A stretch of DNA of 10,898 nt from Oscillospiraceae bacterium (lineage in GTDB: Bacteria > Bacillota > Clostridia > Oscillospirales > Ruminococcaceae): positions 1-10,898 of the forward strand of contig SVNB01000062.1 in assembly GCA_015067125.1 (NCBI GenBank). Reading direction: 5' to 3'. The position numbers and the translations under genes are program-made. Of the stretch, positions 1 through 6,177 are shown in pieces; positions within the stretch are counted from its first letter, which is position 1, and the number at the start of each line of letters is the position of its first letter. Below the pieces are notes generated by a model that did not search any database, had not been told where the DNA came from, and worked only from the letters and a program-made list of their open reading frames with translations.

Positions 1-104
1 TTATCTGGCACGACCGTATTCACGCAAAAGCCATGTACCGCCGTGCTTACGAGGCGTTTTGGGACGCGGAGATAGACAACGTTTTTTGTTTTAAAAGAAG
101 ATAA
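1..104 (+). CDS. C-terminal end of an unrecognised protein (partial)
   Basis: An open frame enters from the left edge (codons from position 3) and ends at TAA 102-104, giving about 33 residues that begin IWHDRIHAKAMYRRAYEAFW. The piece is rich in Trp, Tyr, Arg and Ala and looks like the charged, helical end of a real protein, but I cannot assign a family. It has more G+C than the lipoprotein gene downstream. The RHS fragment that follows lies in the same frame, separated only by the TAA and four more codons. The two could be remnants brought together by a deletion, or this could simply be the end of an intact neighbour. It could also be a chance open frame, because only 34 codons are visible. 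Confidence 0.35.
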   Translation, partial: IWHDRIHAKAMYRRAYEAFWDAEIDNVFCFKRR

Positions 105-116
105 TTTGCAAACCTT

Positions 117-410
117 TTGAGCACCAATAACGGGACGAGCACAAACTATTATCTCTTTAATGCTCATGGGGATGTGACCGGCATTGCAGATGATGCTCAG
201 ACTGTTACCAAAATTTATGATTACGACGCTTTCGGTAATGTTCCAACTATGATTAACTATCTTCCTTTATATTTACCAGCTTTTGTGGAAGCAACACTCG
301 AACTATCTAATGTAATAGGAGAAGTATTACCATCAATTACTGCAAAAGTGGGCGGGGTGAAAGTATATGAAAAAAACAATATGGTGCATACTGTTGCTTG
401 TGTTATGTAA
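117..410 (+). pseudogene. RHS/YD-repeat protein fragment (remnant)
   Basis: Residues about 8-40 of this frame contain the typical end of an RHS/YD-repeat core: YYLFNAHGDVTGIADD followed by TVTKIYDYDAFGN. RHS proteins are very large secreted or surface polymorphic toxins, and this segment normally sits just before the conserved core end (NPFRY...YYLRARYY...). Here that core end is missing. After YDAFGN the frame runs into about 55 unrelated, partly hydrophobic residues and ends at 410, overlapping the start of the lipoprotein gene. No good ribosome binding site precedes the TTG at 117, and a TAA in the same frame stands at 102-104. I read it as a decayed or deleted rhs gene whose upstream body and core end are gone. 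The tail (243 to about 366) might be the last part of a former variable toxin domain, but nothing in it is recognisable. Confidence 0.72.
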
Positions 411-1248
411 TCTTATATTTTGTAGCTGCACCGTTACAAATATGCATGAAAAATATGTAATACCATCCAATCTTATTAAATTGGATGGTGAAACGTTAGT
501 GTCGCTTGATTTAGCATCTGGAGAAAAAAACACTTTTCAAATCGGCGAATACGATTTTGATATAAACGGAACAAGTGTTATTTCAGATGGGAATTCGATT
601 TATTTGTTTGATGGCGGAACATGGAATAGACTTCCAATTGACGGGTATAAAATCCATAATAAGCCCGTTATTGCAGACGATTCTGTTTTCTTCGTTTCGC
701 CTGATCCTGAAGATTTATCAACATTTCCAAAATTGTTTATTTGGAAATATGAAAAAGGCGATATAACAAAATTTTCAGAGAATCCTGTATGGTATGGCAG
801 CAATATATTAGCATTTGAGAATAATTTAATTTTTGTTCGCAATTCTGATTTAAGTATTGTCTGCAAGAATTTGGGTTCGGGTGCAGAGAATCATTTAGGC
901 TATGGAAGTTGTCTTTGTTGGAAAGAAAAAGGAAAATCCTTTTATTTTCAAGCATACGCGGAAGGACTTGCTTTATATGACATTGCGTCAAAAGAAATAA
1001 GCGTTATAGACAAGAAAATAGATCTTCACTCGTCGCCAATTTATAATGAAGAAAAAAACATTCTCATAATAACATGTGATGATCCTAGAAATTATTCTTC
1101 TGTATCTTATAGTGTAGCGGGTTTGTATTTTCTGAATGATAATAAATTAATCTATTGTGATGATTATTTCAAATATGTCGGCATAAATTCCGATATACTA
1201 AATATTGAAAGTTTTGAGCCATCAATTAAATTCATTTATTTGACTTAA
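367..1248 (+). CDS. Putative lipoprotein with beta-propeller-like repeats
   Basis: The predicted product has 293 residues. The ATG at 367 has a ribosome binding site GGGGTGA at 354-360, 6 bases upstream. The N-terminus (KK, then a hydrophobic stretch to about residue 18, then FCSC) is a secretion signal. Cys21 is the likely lipidated residue, although Phe at -3 makes the lipobox atypical. The remainder is beta-rich, with repeated blade-like strings such as SLDLASGEKNTF, IYLFDGGTWNRL, LFIWKYEKGDIT and LALYDIASKEIS. At least five such units suggest a WD40/TolB-like beta-propeller on the outer face of the membrane. No catalytic motif was seen. The gene is clearly more AT-rich than the genes to its right and follows an RHS remnant, so it is probably acquired cargo. 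A link to RHS immunity is possible by position only. A perfect terminator follows 12 bases after the stop. Confidence 0.7.
   Translation: MKKTIWCILLLVLCNLIFCSCTVTNMHEKYVIPSNLIKLDGETLVSLDLASGEKNTFQIGEYDFDINGTSVISDGNSIYLFDGGTWNRLPIDGYKIHNKPVIADDSVFFVSPDPEDLSTFPKLFIWKYEKGDITKFSENPVWYGSNILAFENNLIFVRNSDLSIVCKNLGSGAENHLGYGSCLCWKEKGKSFYFQAYAEGLALYDIASKEISVIDKKIDLHSSPIYNEEKNILIITCDDPRNYSSVSYSVAGLYFLNDNKLIYCDDYFKYVGINSDILNIESFEPSIKFIYLT
462..489. repeat. Perfect 10-bp inverted repeat inside the lipoprotein gene
   Basis: ACCATCCAAT (462-471) and its exact reverse complement ATTGGATGGT (480-489) are separated by 8 bases. The repeat encodes PSNLIKLDG on the plus strand, and the opposite strand would encode nearly the same peptide (PSNLIRLDG). 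There is no U-tract, so it is not a terminator. It lies just after the signal-peptide region and may be chance. Confidence 0.6.
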
Positions 1249-1260
1249 GGTATTCAAACC

Positions 1261-1294
1261 AAACAAGCCCCTCGTTTTCGAGGGGCTTGTTTTT
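1261..1294 (+). terminator. Intrinsic terminator after the lipoprotein gene
   Basis: A perfect 14-bp stem (1261-1274 with 1279-1292) closes a TTTT loop and ends in a run of T. It begins 12 bases after the lipoprotein stop codon. The stem also has A residues on its left side, so it could work weakly on the minus strand for the operon read from the right. Confidence 0.9.
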
Positions 1295-1319
1295 ACCTTC
1301 TTTCGCCAGAAAGCAAGCA

Positions 1320-1354
1320 GGAGCTGTCATCGTTTTGATGACAGCTCCGTTTTT
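1320..1354. terminator. Second hairpin between convergent genes
   Basis: GGAGCTGTCATC (1320-1331) pairs perfectly with 1337-1348 around a 5-base loop. On the plus strand it is followed by GTTTTT, so it reads as a good plus-strand terminator, in tandem with the one at 1261. It also begins a few bases after the stop of the minus-strand gene ending at 1353. On that strand, however, the 3' flank is TGCTTGCTTT, a poor U-tract. It most likely insulates the convergent units. Confidence 0.65.
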
Positions 1355-1643
1355 ATTGCAGCAAAATGTAAATCAGGGCAAGAAGAAGTTTGGAATCCGC
1401 TTTTTCGTGCCACAAAAGCCACAAAAGCGCAAGGATAATAAAAGTATCGTTTTCCGCACCGGACAAAAAAGTGGTGGGCGGCGGTTTTGGAGCAGGAACG
1501 GGATTTATGTTTTGCTTCGGCATGGGGCAAGGCTCTTCGCCTACAAGCCTTGCCCGGGACTGCATTCTGCGAACGCGTTCTTCCGCTTCTTTCTGCATTT
1601 CGGCAATAGCCTCCTCGGAATATGAATTATGGTGCCACTTCAA
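1353..1643 (-). CDS. Small hypothetical protein with a hydrophobic C-terminus
   Basis: The predicted product has 96 residues and I do not recognise a characterised family. Residues about 9-33 are a charged helical segment (EEAIAEMQKEAEERVRRMQS). A proline- and polar-rich linker follows (PVPAPKPPP). The C-terminus holds two short hydrophobic stretches (FIILALLWLLW and LLLALIYILL) separated by a charged turn, HEKADSK. That pattern could make a membrane hairpin or an amphipathic association domain. The TTG start at 1643 is supported by a consensus GGAGGT 8 bases upstream and by a 4-base TTGA overlap with the stop of the preceding gene, a sign of translational coupling. It is the third and last gene of the minus-strand set. 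The high G+C content creates several spurious open frames on the other strand here. Confidence 0.72.
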   Translation of the reverse strand: MKWHHNSYSEEAIAEMQKEAEERVRRMQSRARLVGEEPCPMPKQNINPVPAPKPPPTTFLSGAENDTFIILALLWLLWHEKADSKLLLALIYILLQ

Positions 1644-2047
1644 CGAAAGTTACCTCCGAAAATCCCGGCTTCTCCCAATGCGGGAAGAACGCTCATCAGC
1701 CGCAGAATGTTTATGGCTTCGTCAACTTTTTCCGGCCTTTTAAGGTGAGGGCGCAGTGCCCGCAGAAGGTTTACGTTTTGGTCGTCGCAGTTCATTTTTG
1801 AAAAAATGCTTTGCAGCTTCATCATCATGCCGATATCTATTCCGGCAAGGGGATTTTCGTTTTGCGGCGGAGGAGCGGGCGCGCTTTGGCCGAAAAGAGA
1901 AGAAAAATCAAAGGGCGGCTGTTCCTGCTGCGGGGAAGGCACAGCAGAGCCGGAACCGCTTTGAAGCTGCGACATAAGATTTTCTATATTGCGCCGGGTT
2001 TCGGGATTGTTGAGTATCTGCGAAAGCTGTTCGCCAAGATCCGGCAT
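1640..2047 (-). CDS. Conserved-type hypothetical protein, helical with a Pro/Gln linker
   Basis: The predicted product has 135 residues. The N-terminal helix (about 1-30; LGEQLSQILNNPETRRNIEN) is followed by a low-complexity segment (about 31-68) rich in Ser, Gly, Gln and Pro (PSPQQEQPP, APAPPPQNE). The C-terminal helical domain (about 69-125) contains MMMKLQSIFSKM, then LLRALRPHLKRPEKVDEAI. This two-domain layout resembles small uncharacterised proteins I associate with Clostridia genomes, recalled from memory rather than searched. The ATG at 2047 lies one base after the stop of the upstream gene (TGATATG). Its ribosome binding site, GGAGGCGGC, lies inside the codons for the upstream gene's last three glycines. 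No enzyme motif, signal peptide or membrane segment is visible. Coupling to both neighbours suggests the three products act together. Confidence 0.75.
   Translation of the reverse strand: MPDLGEQLSQILNNPETRRNIENLMSQLQSGSGSAVPSPQQEQPPFDFSSLFGQSAPAPPPQNENPLAGIDIGMMMKLQSIFSKMNCDDQNVNLLRALRPHLKRPEKVDEAINILRLMSVLPALGEAGIFGGNFR
1652..1657 (-). promoter_or_regulatory. Ribosome binding site that fixes a TTG start
   Basis: On the minus strand GGAGGT (plus-strand ACCTCC, 1652-1657) sits 8 bases before TTG 1643-1641. No ATG or GTG in that frame has comparable spacing. This decides the start of the 96-residue gene and shows that TTG is used here. Confidence 0.75.
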
Positions 2048-2048
2048 A

Positions 2049-2285
2049 TCAGCCGCCTCCGATCAGTTTTTTGATGATGGCCTGGTTTTTCGGGTCGGAA
2101 AGAAAGCGTTCCAGTTCCTGCGGACTGTTGGCATAGTGCTGAATTTTTGGGGCGGCAATATTGCCGAAAACGCCAAGATCGTTGTTCTTTGCGGCGTATT
2201 CCAGCTTTTCGCGGCTTATACCCAGTTTTTGGCTTGCGGCAGAAAGAAGCGCGTTTTGCTGTTCCGGTGTGAGGTTGAAGTTCAT
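2049..2285 (-). CDS. Small hypothetical protein (78 aa), first gene of the minus operon
   Basis: The predicted product has 78 residues. It is helical and hydrophilic, beginning MNFNLTPEQQNALLSAASQK and continuing LGISREKLEYAAK, with a C-terminal NSPQELERFLSDPKNQAIIKKLIGGG-type tail. It has neither signal peptide nor membrane segment. The open frame extends up to 2387, but the ATG at 2285 is chosen because AAGGCGG lies 9 bases upstream and the extension is hydrophobic and lies across the divergent promoter region. The final Gly-Gly-Gly codons double as the ribosome binding site of the next gene, so the C-terminal sequence may be constrained by that function. The LTPEQQ-type N-terminus with a helix-turn-helix-like LGIS segment recurs in uncharacterised clostridial proteins, again from memory. 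Function is unknown. Confidence 0.74.
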   Translation of the reverse strand: MNFNLTPEQQNALLSAASQKLGISREKLEYAAKNNDLGVFGNIAAPKIQHYANSPQELERFLSDPKNQAIIKKLIGGG

Positions 2286-2311
2286 AAGAAATTCCGCCTT
2301 TCGTAATAAAA

Positions 2312-2386
2312 TGGAATATCCGTCTTGTGGAAATAACAAAAACGGAATATAATAACTGATATGAAAAAGATTATTTTGATATTCCA
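2312..2386. promoter_or_regulatory. Divergent intergenic region with three GGAATAT elements
   Basis: GGAATAT occurs at 2313-2319 and 2344-2350, and inverted as ATATTCC at 2379-2385. The outer copies extend to a perfect 9-bp inverted repeat, TGGAATATC / GATATTCCA. They flank the plus-strand promoter at 2325-2353, and the middle copy overlaps its -10 box. This could be a binding site for a regulator of one or both divergent transcripts. No regulator is identified. Confidence 0.4.
2325..2353 (+). promoter_or_regulatory. Sigma-A-type promoter of the phosphoesterase gene
   Basis: A perfect TATAAT (2348-2353) stands 17 bases after TTGTGG (2325-2330). Transcription would begin near 2360, leaving a leader of about 44 bases before the ATG at 2404. 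The -35 matches consensus only in TTG. Confidence 0.6.
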
Positions 2387-2403
2387 CACCGGAGGTACGG
2401 AAA

Positions 2404-2880
2404 ATGAGAATTGTTGTTTTTTCCGATAGTCACGGAAATTATGACGTGCTTGAAAAAATTATGGAACGCCATAAAGATGATGCCGATGCTTTTATTCACC
2501 TTGGGGACGGCGAACGGGAATTTGAACTGATATCTTACGTTTACAGCGGAAAAAAACTGTTTTTTGTTTCCGGAAACTGCGACTGGGGTACGGATAAACC
2601 GGATTATGACGTTGCGGATTTTGGCGGAAAGAAGATTTTTTTTACTCACGGCGCAAGGTTTGGCGTGAAGGATAACATTGATATTGCAAAGCTTTTTGCA
2701 AGGAAAAACGGTGCGGATATTTTGCTTTACGGCCACACGCATATTGCCTTTACGGATTATGACGACGGCCTTTATATCATGAATCCGGGCAGCTGCGGCA
2801 GACCGCGCGAAGGTTTGCCGAGTTACGGAATAATAGACATTACAAAGGCCGGCATTGCCATGCACACTGCGGAAATATAA
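2404..2880 (+). CDS. YfcE/MJ0936-family metallophosphoesterase
   Basis: The predicted product has 158 residues, the usual size of this small calcineurin-like family. It should be a cytoplasmic two-metal phosphodiesterase; the substrate cannot be read from sequence. The family motifs are all present in order: D8-x-H10 (SDSHGN), GD35 (HLGDGE), GN58 (GNCD), H82 (FTHG) and GHTH at 110-113, followed by NPGS. Asp8, His10, Asp35, Asn58, His82, His111 and His113 are the expected metal ligands, and none is missing. GGAGGT at 2391-2396 places the ribosome 7 bases before the ATG. The gene has its own promoter (TATAAT at 2348) and terminator, so it is probably monocistronic. In Gram-positive genomes these proteins often sit beside nucleotide-pyrophosphatase genes, but no such neighbour is present here. 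Confidence 0.93.
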   Translation: MRIVVFSDSHGNYDVLEKIMERHKDDADAFIHLGDGEREFELISYVYSGKKLFFVSGNCDWGTDKPDYDVADFGGKKIFFTHGARFGVKDNIDIAKLFARKNGADILLYGHTHIAFTDYDDGLYIMNPGSCGRPREGLPSYGIIDITKAGIAMHTAEI

Positions 2881-2893
2881 ATATGTAAAAAAG

Positions 2894-2928
2894 AAAAACG
2901 GCAGAAGAAAGCTTCTGCTGTTTTTTTT
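2894..2928 (+). terminator. Intrinsic terminator after the phosphoesterase
   Basis: CGGCAGAAG (2899-2907) pairs with CTTCTGCTG (2912-2920), with one G-U pair and an AAAG loop. It is followed by eight T residues and preceded by a matching A run. Confidence 0.88.
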
Positions 2929-3021
2929 ATGAAAAAAGCTGAATTACCGCAAATCAAACCGGAACGCCGAAAGCTGCTTATTGCAAAACGGAGTTTTTTG
3001 TTCTAAAAATCAGGAATGCGG

Positions 3022-3029
3022 CATAGAGT
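3022..3029 (+). promoter_or_regulatory. Possible sporulation-sigma -10 element for the sipL-like gene
   Basis: CATAGAGT at 3022-3029 matches CATAnnnT, the -10 pattern of sigma-E/sigma-K promoters. It would start a transcript about 27 bases before the ATG, and the ribosome binding site follows at 3047. The -35 side is not clear, so the match is weak. In C. difficile sipL belongs to the sigma-E regulon, which makes this plausible. Confidence 0.25.
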
Positions 3030-3061
3030 TTGAAAAGAAAACGAAAAGGAGAGGAATATCT

Positions 3062-4573
3062 ATGGAGTTTGATGCCGCTGTTCGCAGGGCTTTTTGCTGC
3101 GGAAATTCTGAAGAAAAAAAGGCCGCTTTGCCGCTGGAATGTTCAATCGTTCTGCCGGATTATTTTCCGGACGTGATGAAAATTCTGCGCTATACCGCAA
3201 AAACCGTAAAATCGCCGGTTTATTCGGAAGAGGGAGGAGAAAAAGTTTCCGGCTGCGTTAATATAGAAGTAAACTATGTTTCGGAAGAGGGAGAGCTTTG
3301 TTCATGCAGCCAGCTTCATCCGTTTGAACACAAATTTGAAGTTGCGGGAAAAATCGCGGCGGCAGAAGCAGAAGTTTGCGTTGGCGAACTGGGCTGCCGC
3401 GCGGTGAATCAAAGACGGATAGATCTTCATGGAAGCATAGAGGTTCTGCTGCGTGTGCTTTGCGCGGAAGAAAAAGAATTTGTTTCTTCCGTAAGCGGAG
3501 CGGGCGCGGTTGAAAAAAGCGAAGAGGCAGAAACTGTTTTGATTGCAGGGGAATACAGCAAAAGCTTTACGCTTGAAGAAAAGGGCGAGCTTGGTTACGG
3601 AAAACCGCCTTTTGGAAAAATTCTGCGGTCTTCTGCCGGTGCGCAGGTTACGGAATGTCACGTTATTCAGGATAAAATCGTAACAAAGGGAGAAGTGCGG
3701 GTTTCTGTTTTGTGGCAGCCGGAACCTGAAGAAGAAAGTGAAGAAACGGGACCTTTTCTTTCGGAATTTGTTTTTCCCGTAAGCAGAATGGTTGATGCAA
3801 ACGGAATTTTGATGACGGATATATGTGATGCAGGTTATGCGGCAGAATTTCCGGAAATAACGCCGGAAAGCGAAGGCAGGGAACTTGGCATCAGGGTAAA
3901 AATAAATATTTTTGCAAGAGCGTACAGAAAAGAAACTTTAAAATACGTTAAGGATATGTTTTCTTCGGAATATGAAACGAAAACGGAAAAAGAAAAACTT
4001 TGCGTAATAAACGAGGCTGTGCCGGTGGTTTTTACAGAAAATATTATTGAAAGCCCGGAGCTTCCGGAATCTGCGGAAACGGTAACGGATATCTGGGTGG
4101 AAGCTTTGCAGCCAAAGCTTAACCACGAAGGCAAAATTGCTTTTACGGCAAAAATCTGTATGTTTGCAAAAGACGAAGACGAAAATCCGCTTTATTTTGA
4201 AAAAACGGTGGAGCGGGAGCTGAATACGCCGTTTGAAGGAAAAAACATTGCTTTTTACAATCTTTCCGCAGATGTTAAAAACTGCGAGTTCGGGTTCGGA
4301 AAAGGCAAAAAGGCGGAGGTTTCCGCGGCGGTGCTTATAGACGGAACGGTATATACCGCAATGAGCACGGAAGCAATTGTATCGTGCTCAATAAATGAGG
4401 ATAAAAAAATCAAAAAGGATTCTTCTGCTATGATACTGTGTTATGCGGAAAAAGGCGAATATATATGGGATATCGCCAAAAAATACAGAGTACCGATGGA
4501 AGACATTCTTTCTGAAAACGGACTTTTGAGCGAAGTGCTTTTAGAAAAAACAATGCTTGTGATACCGGGATAA
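3062..4573 (+). CDS. sipL: SipL-like spore coat morphogenesis protein (SPOCS/DUF3794 + LysM)
   Basis: The predicted product has 503 residues, close to the size of C. difficile SipL. SipL binds the coat ATPase SpoIVA and anchors the coat layer to the forespore surface in the mother cell. About residues 20-140, 180-310 and 330-445 look like three SPOCS-type beta domains. The first opens with the typical LPDYFPDVMKILR. A LysM domain ends the protein (about 456-503: CYAEKGEYIWDIAKKY...LLEKTMLVIPG), and in SipL this domain contacts SpoIVA. There is no signal peptide, in keeping with a cytosolic mother-cell protein. An in-frame TTG at 2981 would add 27 residues. I prefer ATG 3062 because AAGGAGAGG (3046-3054) lies just upstream and the family homology begins there. 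The gene is monocistronic, bounded by two terminators. The alternative is another DUF3794-LysM paralogue. Confidence 0.88.
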   Translation: MEFDAAVRRAFCCGNSEEKKAALPLECSIVLPDYFPDVMKILRYTAKTVKSPVYSEEGGEKVSGCVNIEVNYVSEEGELCSCSQLHPFEHKFEVAGKIAAAEAEVCVGELGCRAVNQRRIDLHGSIEVLLRVLCAEEKEFVSSVSGAGAVEKSEEAETVLIAGEYSKSFTLEEKGELGYGKPPFGKILRSSAGAQVTECHVIQDKIVTKGEVRVSVLWQPEPEEESEETGPFLSEFVFPVSRMVDANGILMTDICDAGYAAEFPEITPESEGRELGIRVKINIFARAYRKETLKYVKDMFSSEYETKTEKEKLCVINEAVPVVFTENIIESPELPESAETVTDIWVEALQPKLNHEGKIAFTAKICMFAKDEDENPLYFEKTVERELNTPFEGKNIAFYNLSADVKNCEFGFGKGKKAEVSAAVLIDGTVYTAMSTEAIVSCSINEDKKIKKDSSAMILCYAEKGEYIWDIAKKYRVPMEDILSENGLLSEVLLEKTMLVIPG

Positions 4574-4582
4574 ATACAAGAG

Positions 4583-4617
4583 AAAAAGCAATGTGATTAT
4601 TTCACATTGCTTTTTTT
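4583..4617 (+). terminator. Intrinsic terminator after the sipL-like gene
   Basis: AGCAATGTGA (4587-4596) pairs perfectly with 4602-4611 around a 5-base loop. A five-base A run precedes it and seven T residues follow it. It starts 9 bases after the TAA. Confidence 0.92.
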
Positions 4618-4719
4618 GTGCCTTTTAGCGGTGGAAAAATACCGATGGTGTGAAAAACGAGTTTTTAAAAAAATAAAATGGTAAAGTTGTATTTGAAAAA
4701 AGTATTCGGGAGGATAAAT

Positions 4720-5449
4720 ATGGAATCTATTAAAACGGTTGGACTTACGAAAAAATACAAAAGGCTTACTGCCGTTGACGGGCTTGATATTACAATAAAC
4801 AAAGGCGAATTGTTTTCGCTTCTTGGTGTGAACGGCGCGGGAAAAACCACAACGATAAAAATGCTTTCGTGCCTTGCAAAACCAACAAGCGGAAACGCGT
4901 TTGTTGAAGGAAAAAATATAAAGACAGAAGAAGCACATATAAAAAGGGTTATAGGTGTTTCTCCGCAGGAAACGGCTATTGCACCGAATATTTCCGTAAA
5001 AGAGAATCTGGAGCTTGTTTGCGGAATATATGGTTTTTCCAAGGAAAAAACCGTGGAAAAAATAAAAGAGCTTTGCGAAAAATTCAAGCTTTGGAAAGTG
5101 GCTTTTAAAAAAGGCCGGAAAGCTTTCCGGCGGATGGCAGCGAAGATTAAGCATTGCCATGGCGCTGATAAGCGAACCTTTGGTTCTGTTTCTTGATGAA
5201 CCGACGCTTGGACTTGATGTTATTGCCAGAAATGAACTTTGGGATATAATACTTTCGCTTAAAGGCAGGGTTACAATAATACTTACAACACACTATATGG
5301 AAGAAGCGGAAGTTCTTTCCGATCGGGTTGGAATTATGAAAGACGGAAAACTTGTTGCAAGCGGAACAGTAAACGAAATTAAGGCATTAACAGGGGAAGA
5401 AAGATTTGAAAATGCTTTTGTTTCTGTTATAAGGAGGGAAGAAAAATGA
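4720..5449 (+). pseudogene. ABC-2 exporter ATP-binding protein, frameshifted
   Basis: This is the ATPase half of an ABC-2 export system whose permease follows. ATG 4720 has GGGAGG 6 bases upstream. The first frame gives Walker A GVNGAGKTT (36-44) and the Q-loop Gln83, and runs to Lys131 at the A6 run 5107-5112. Beyond that the same frame yields 27 unrelated residues and stops at 5196. Skipping one base restores the family sequence: AGKLSGGWQRR (signature), LVLFLDEP (Walker B, 154-161), the D-loop and H-loop His191, ending at 5449. The restored protein has 242 residues, a normal length, and its stop overlaps the permease start as ATGA. The product as read lacks the signature and Walker B and should be inactive. 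The break may be a real mutation, a homopolymer read error, or less likely recoding. All other motifs are intact, so the damage is recent or artefactual. Confidence 0.9.
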
Positions 5450-6177
5450 AAATGATTGCTTTTGCAAAAAGATGCGCCAAAGAAATTTTGCGCGATCCGC
5501 TGAATATAATGTTTGGGCTTGGGTTTCCTGTAATTCTGCTGTTTATGTTGAACGCTATACAGTCAAATATTCCGGTGGATCTGTTCCGGATAGAAAAACT
5601 TGCGCCGGGTATGGCAGTGTTTGGCCTTTCTTTTATGACGCTTTTTTCCGCAACGCTTGTGGCAAAAGACAGAGAAAGTTCGTTTTTGCAAAGATTATAT
5701 ACAATGCCGATGAAACCTTTGGATTTTATATTGGGATATATGCTGCCGCTGGTACTTATTGCGGCTGCCCAAATTACAGTTTGCTATGCCGCAGCGGTGA
5801 TTATTGGTATGCCGGTTACAATAAATATATTTTTTGCGGTTCTGGCGGCGATACCGGCCATGCTTTTTAATATTGCACTGGGACTTTTATGCGGAAGTGT
5901 TTTTAACGTAAAACAGGTTGGCGGAATCTGCGGAGCGTTGCTTACAAATCTTTCTGCGTGGCTTTCCGGAGTTTGGTTTGATCTTGACCTTTTGGGCGGA
6001 GTACTTGGCAGGATTGCGAATTTTTTGCCTTTTGTTCATATAGTCGAGCTTGAACGCGCGGCCATTGACGGAAATTTTGAAGAAATGCAGTTCGATTTTT
6101 TTGTTGTTATTATTTATACTGCGGCTGTAGTGATCGGCGCTGTTTTTGCTTTTTTAAGCAAAATGAAAAAACAATAA
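5446..6177 (+). CDS. ABC-2 type transporter permease
   Basis: The predicted product has 243 residues and is the membrane half of the exporter. Six hydrophobic segments are visible at about 19-39, 54-73, 93-121, 126-151, 157-177 and 217-238, with a charged loop between segments 2 and 3 (AKDRESSFLQRLYTMPM). That loop, with its R-L-x-x-x-P pattern, is typical of ABC-2 permeases, where it touches the ATPase. ATG 5446 overlaps the ATPase stop by four bases, and AAGGAGGG (5431-5438) provides ribosome binding, so the two are translationally coupled. The substrate cannot be deduced; relatives export drugs, peptides or polysaccharides. The frameshift upstream would reduce coupled translation of this gene, because ribosomes in the first frame stop at 5196. 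No strong terminator follows, only an AT-only hairpin near 6275-6294. Confidence 0.9.
   Translation: MKMIAFAKRCAKEILRDPLNIMFGLGFPVILLFMLNAIQSNIPVDLFRIEKLAPGMAVFGLSFMTLFSATLVAKDRESSFLQRLYTMPMKPLDFILGYMLPLVLIAAAQITVCYAAAVIIGMPVTINIFFAVLAAIPAMLFNIALGLLCGSVFNVKQVGGICGALLTNLSAWLSGVWFDLDLLGGVLGRIANFLPFVHIVELERAAIDGNFEEMQFDFFVVIIYTAAVVIGAVFAFLSKMKKQ

Noticed and set aside
117..410. The RHS fragment as an intact small gene
   Set aside because: It has only one YD-type segment, no core end, no ribosome binding site and an overlap with the next gene's start.
2981..3061. A 27-residue N-terminal extension of the SipL-like protein from TTG 2981
   Set aside because: It has no good ribosome binding site, does not resemble the family, and an excellent site stands before ATG 3062.
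5104..5131. A programmed -1 frameshift at TTTAAAAAAG with a downstream stem
   Set aside because: The shift needed to restore the ATPase is +1 (or -2), not -1, so the usual slippery-heptamer mechanism does not fit. Mutation or read error is simpler.
4597..5160. Minus-strand frames across the ABC ATPase gene (187 and 140 codons)
   Set aside because: They oppose a gene with clear Walker A and Q-loop sequence, lack ribosome binding sites and contain no recognisable motif.
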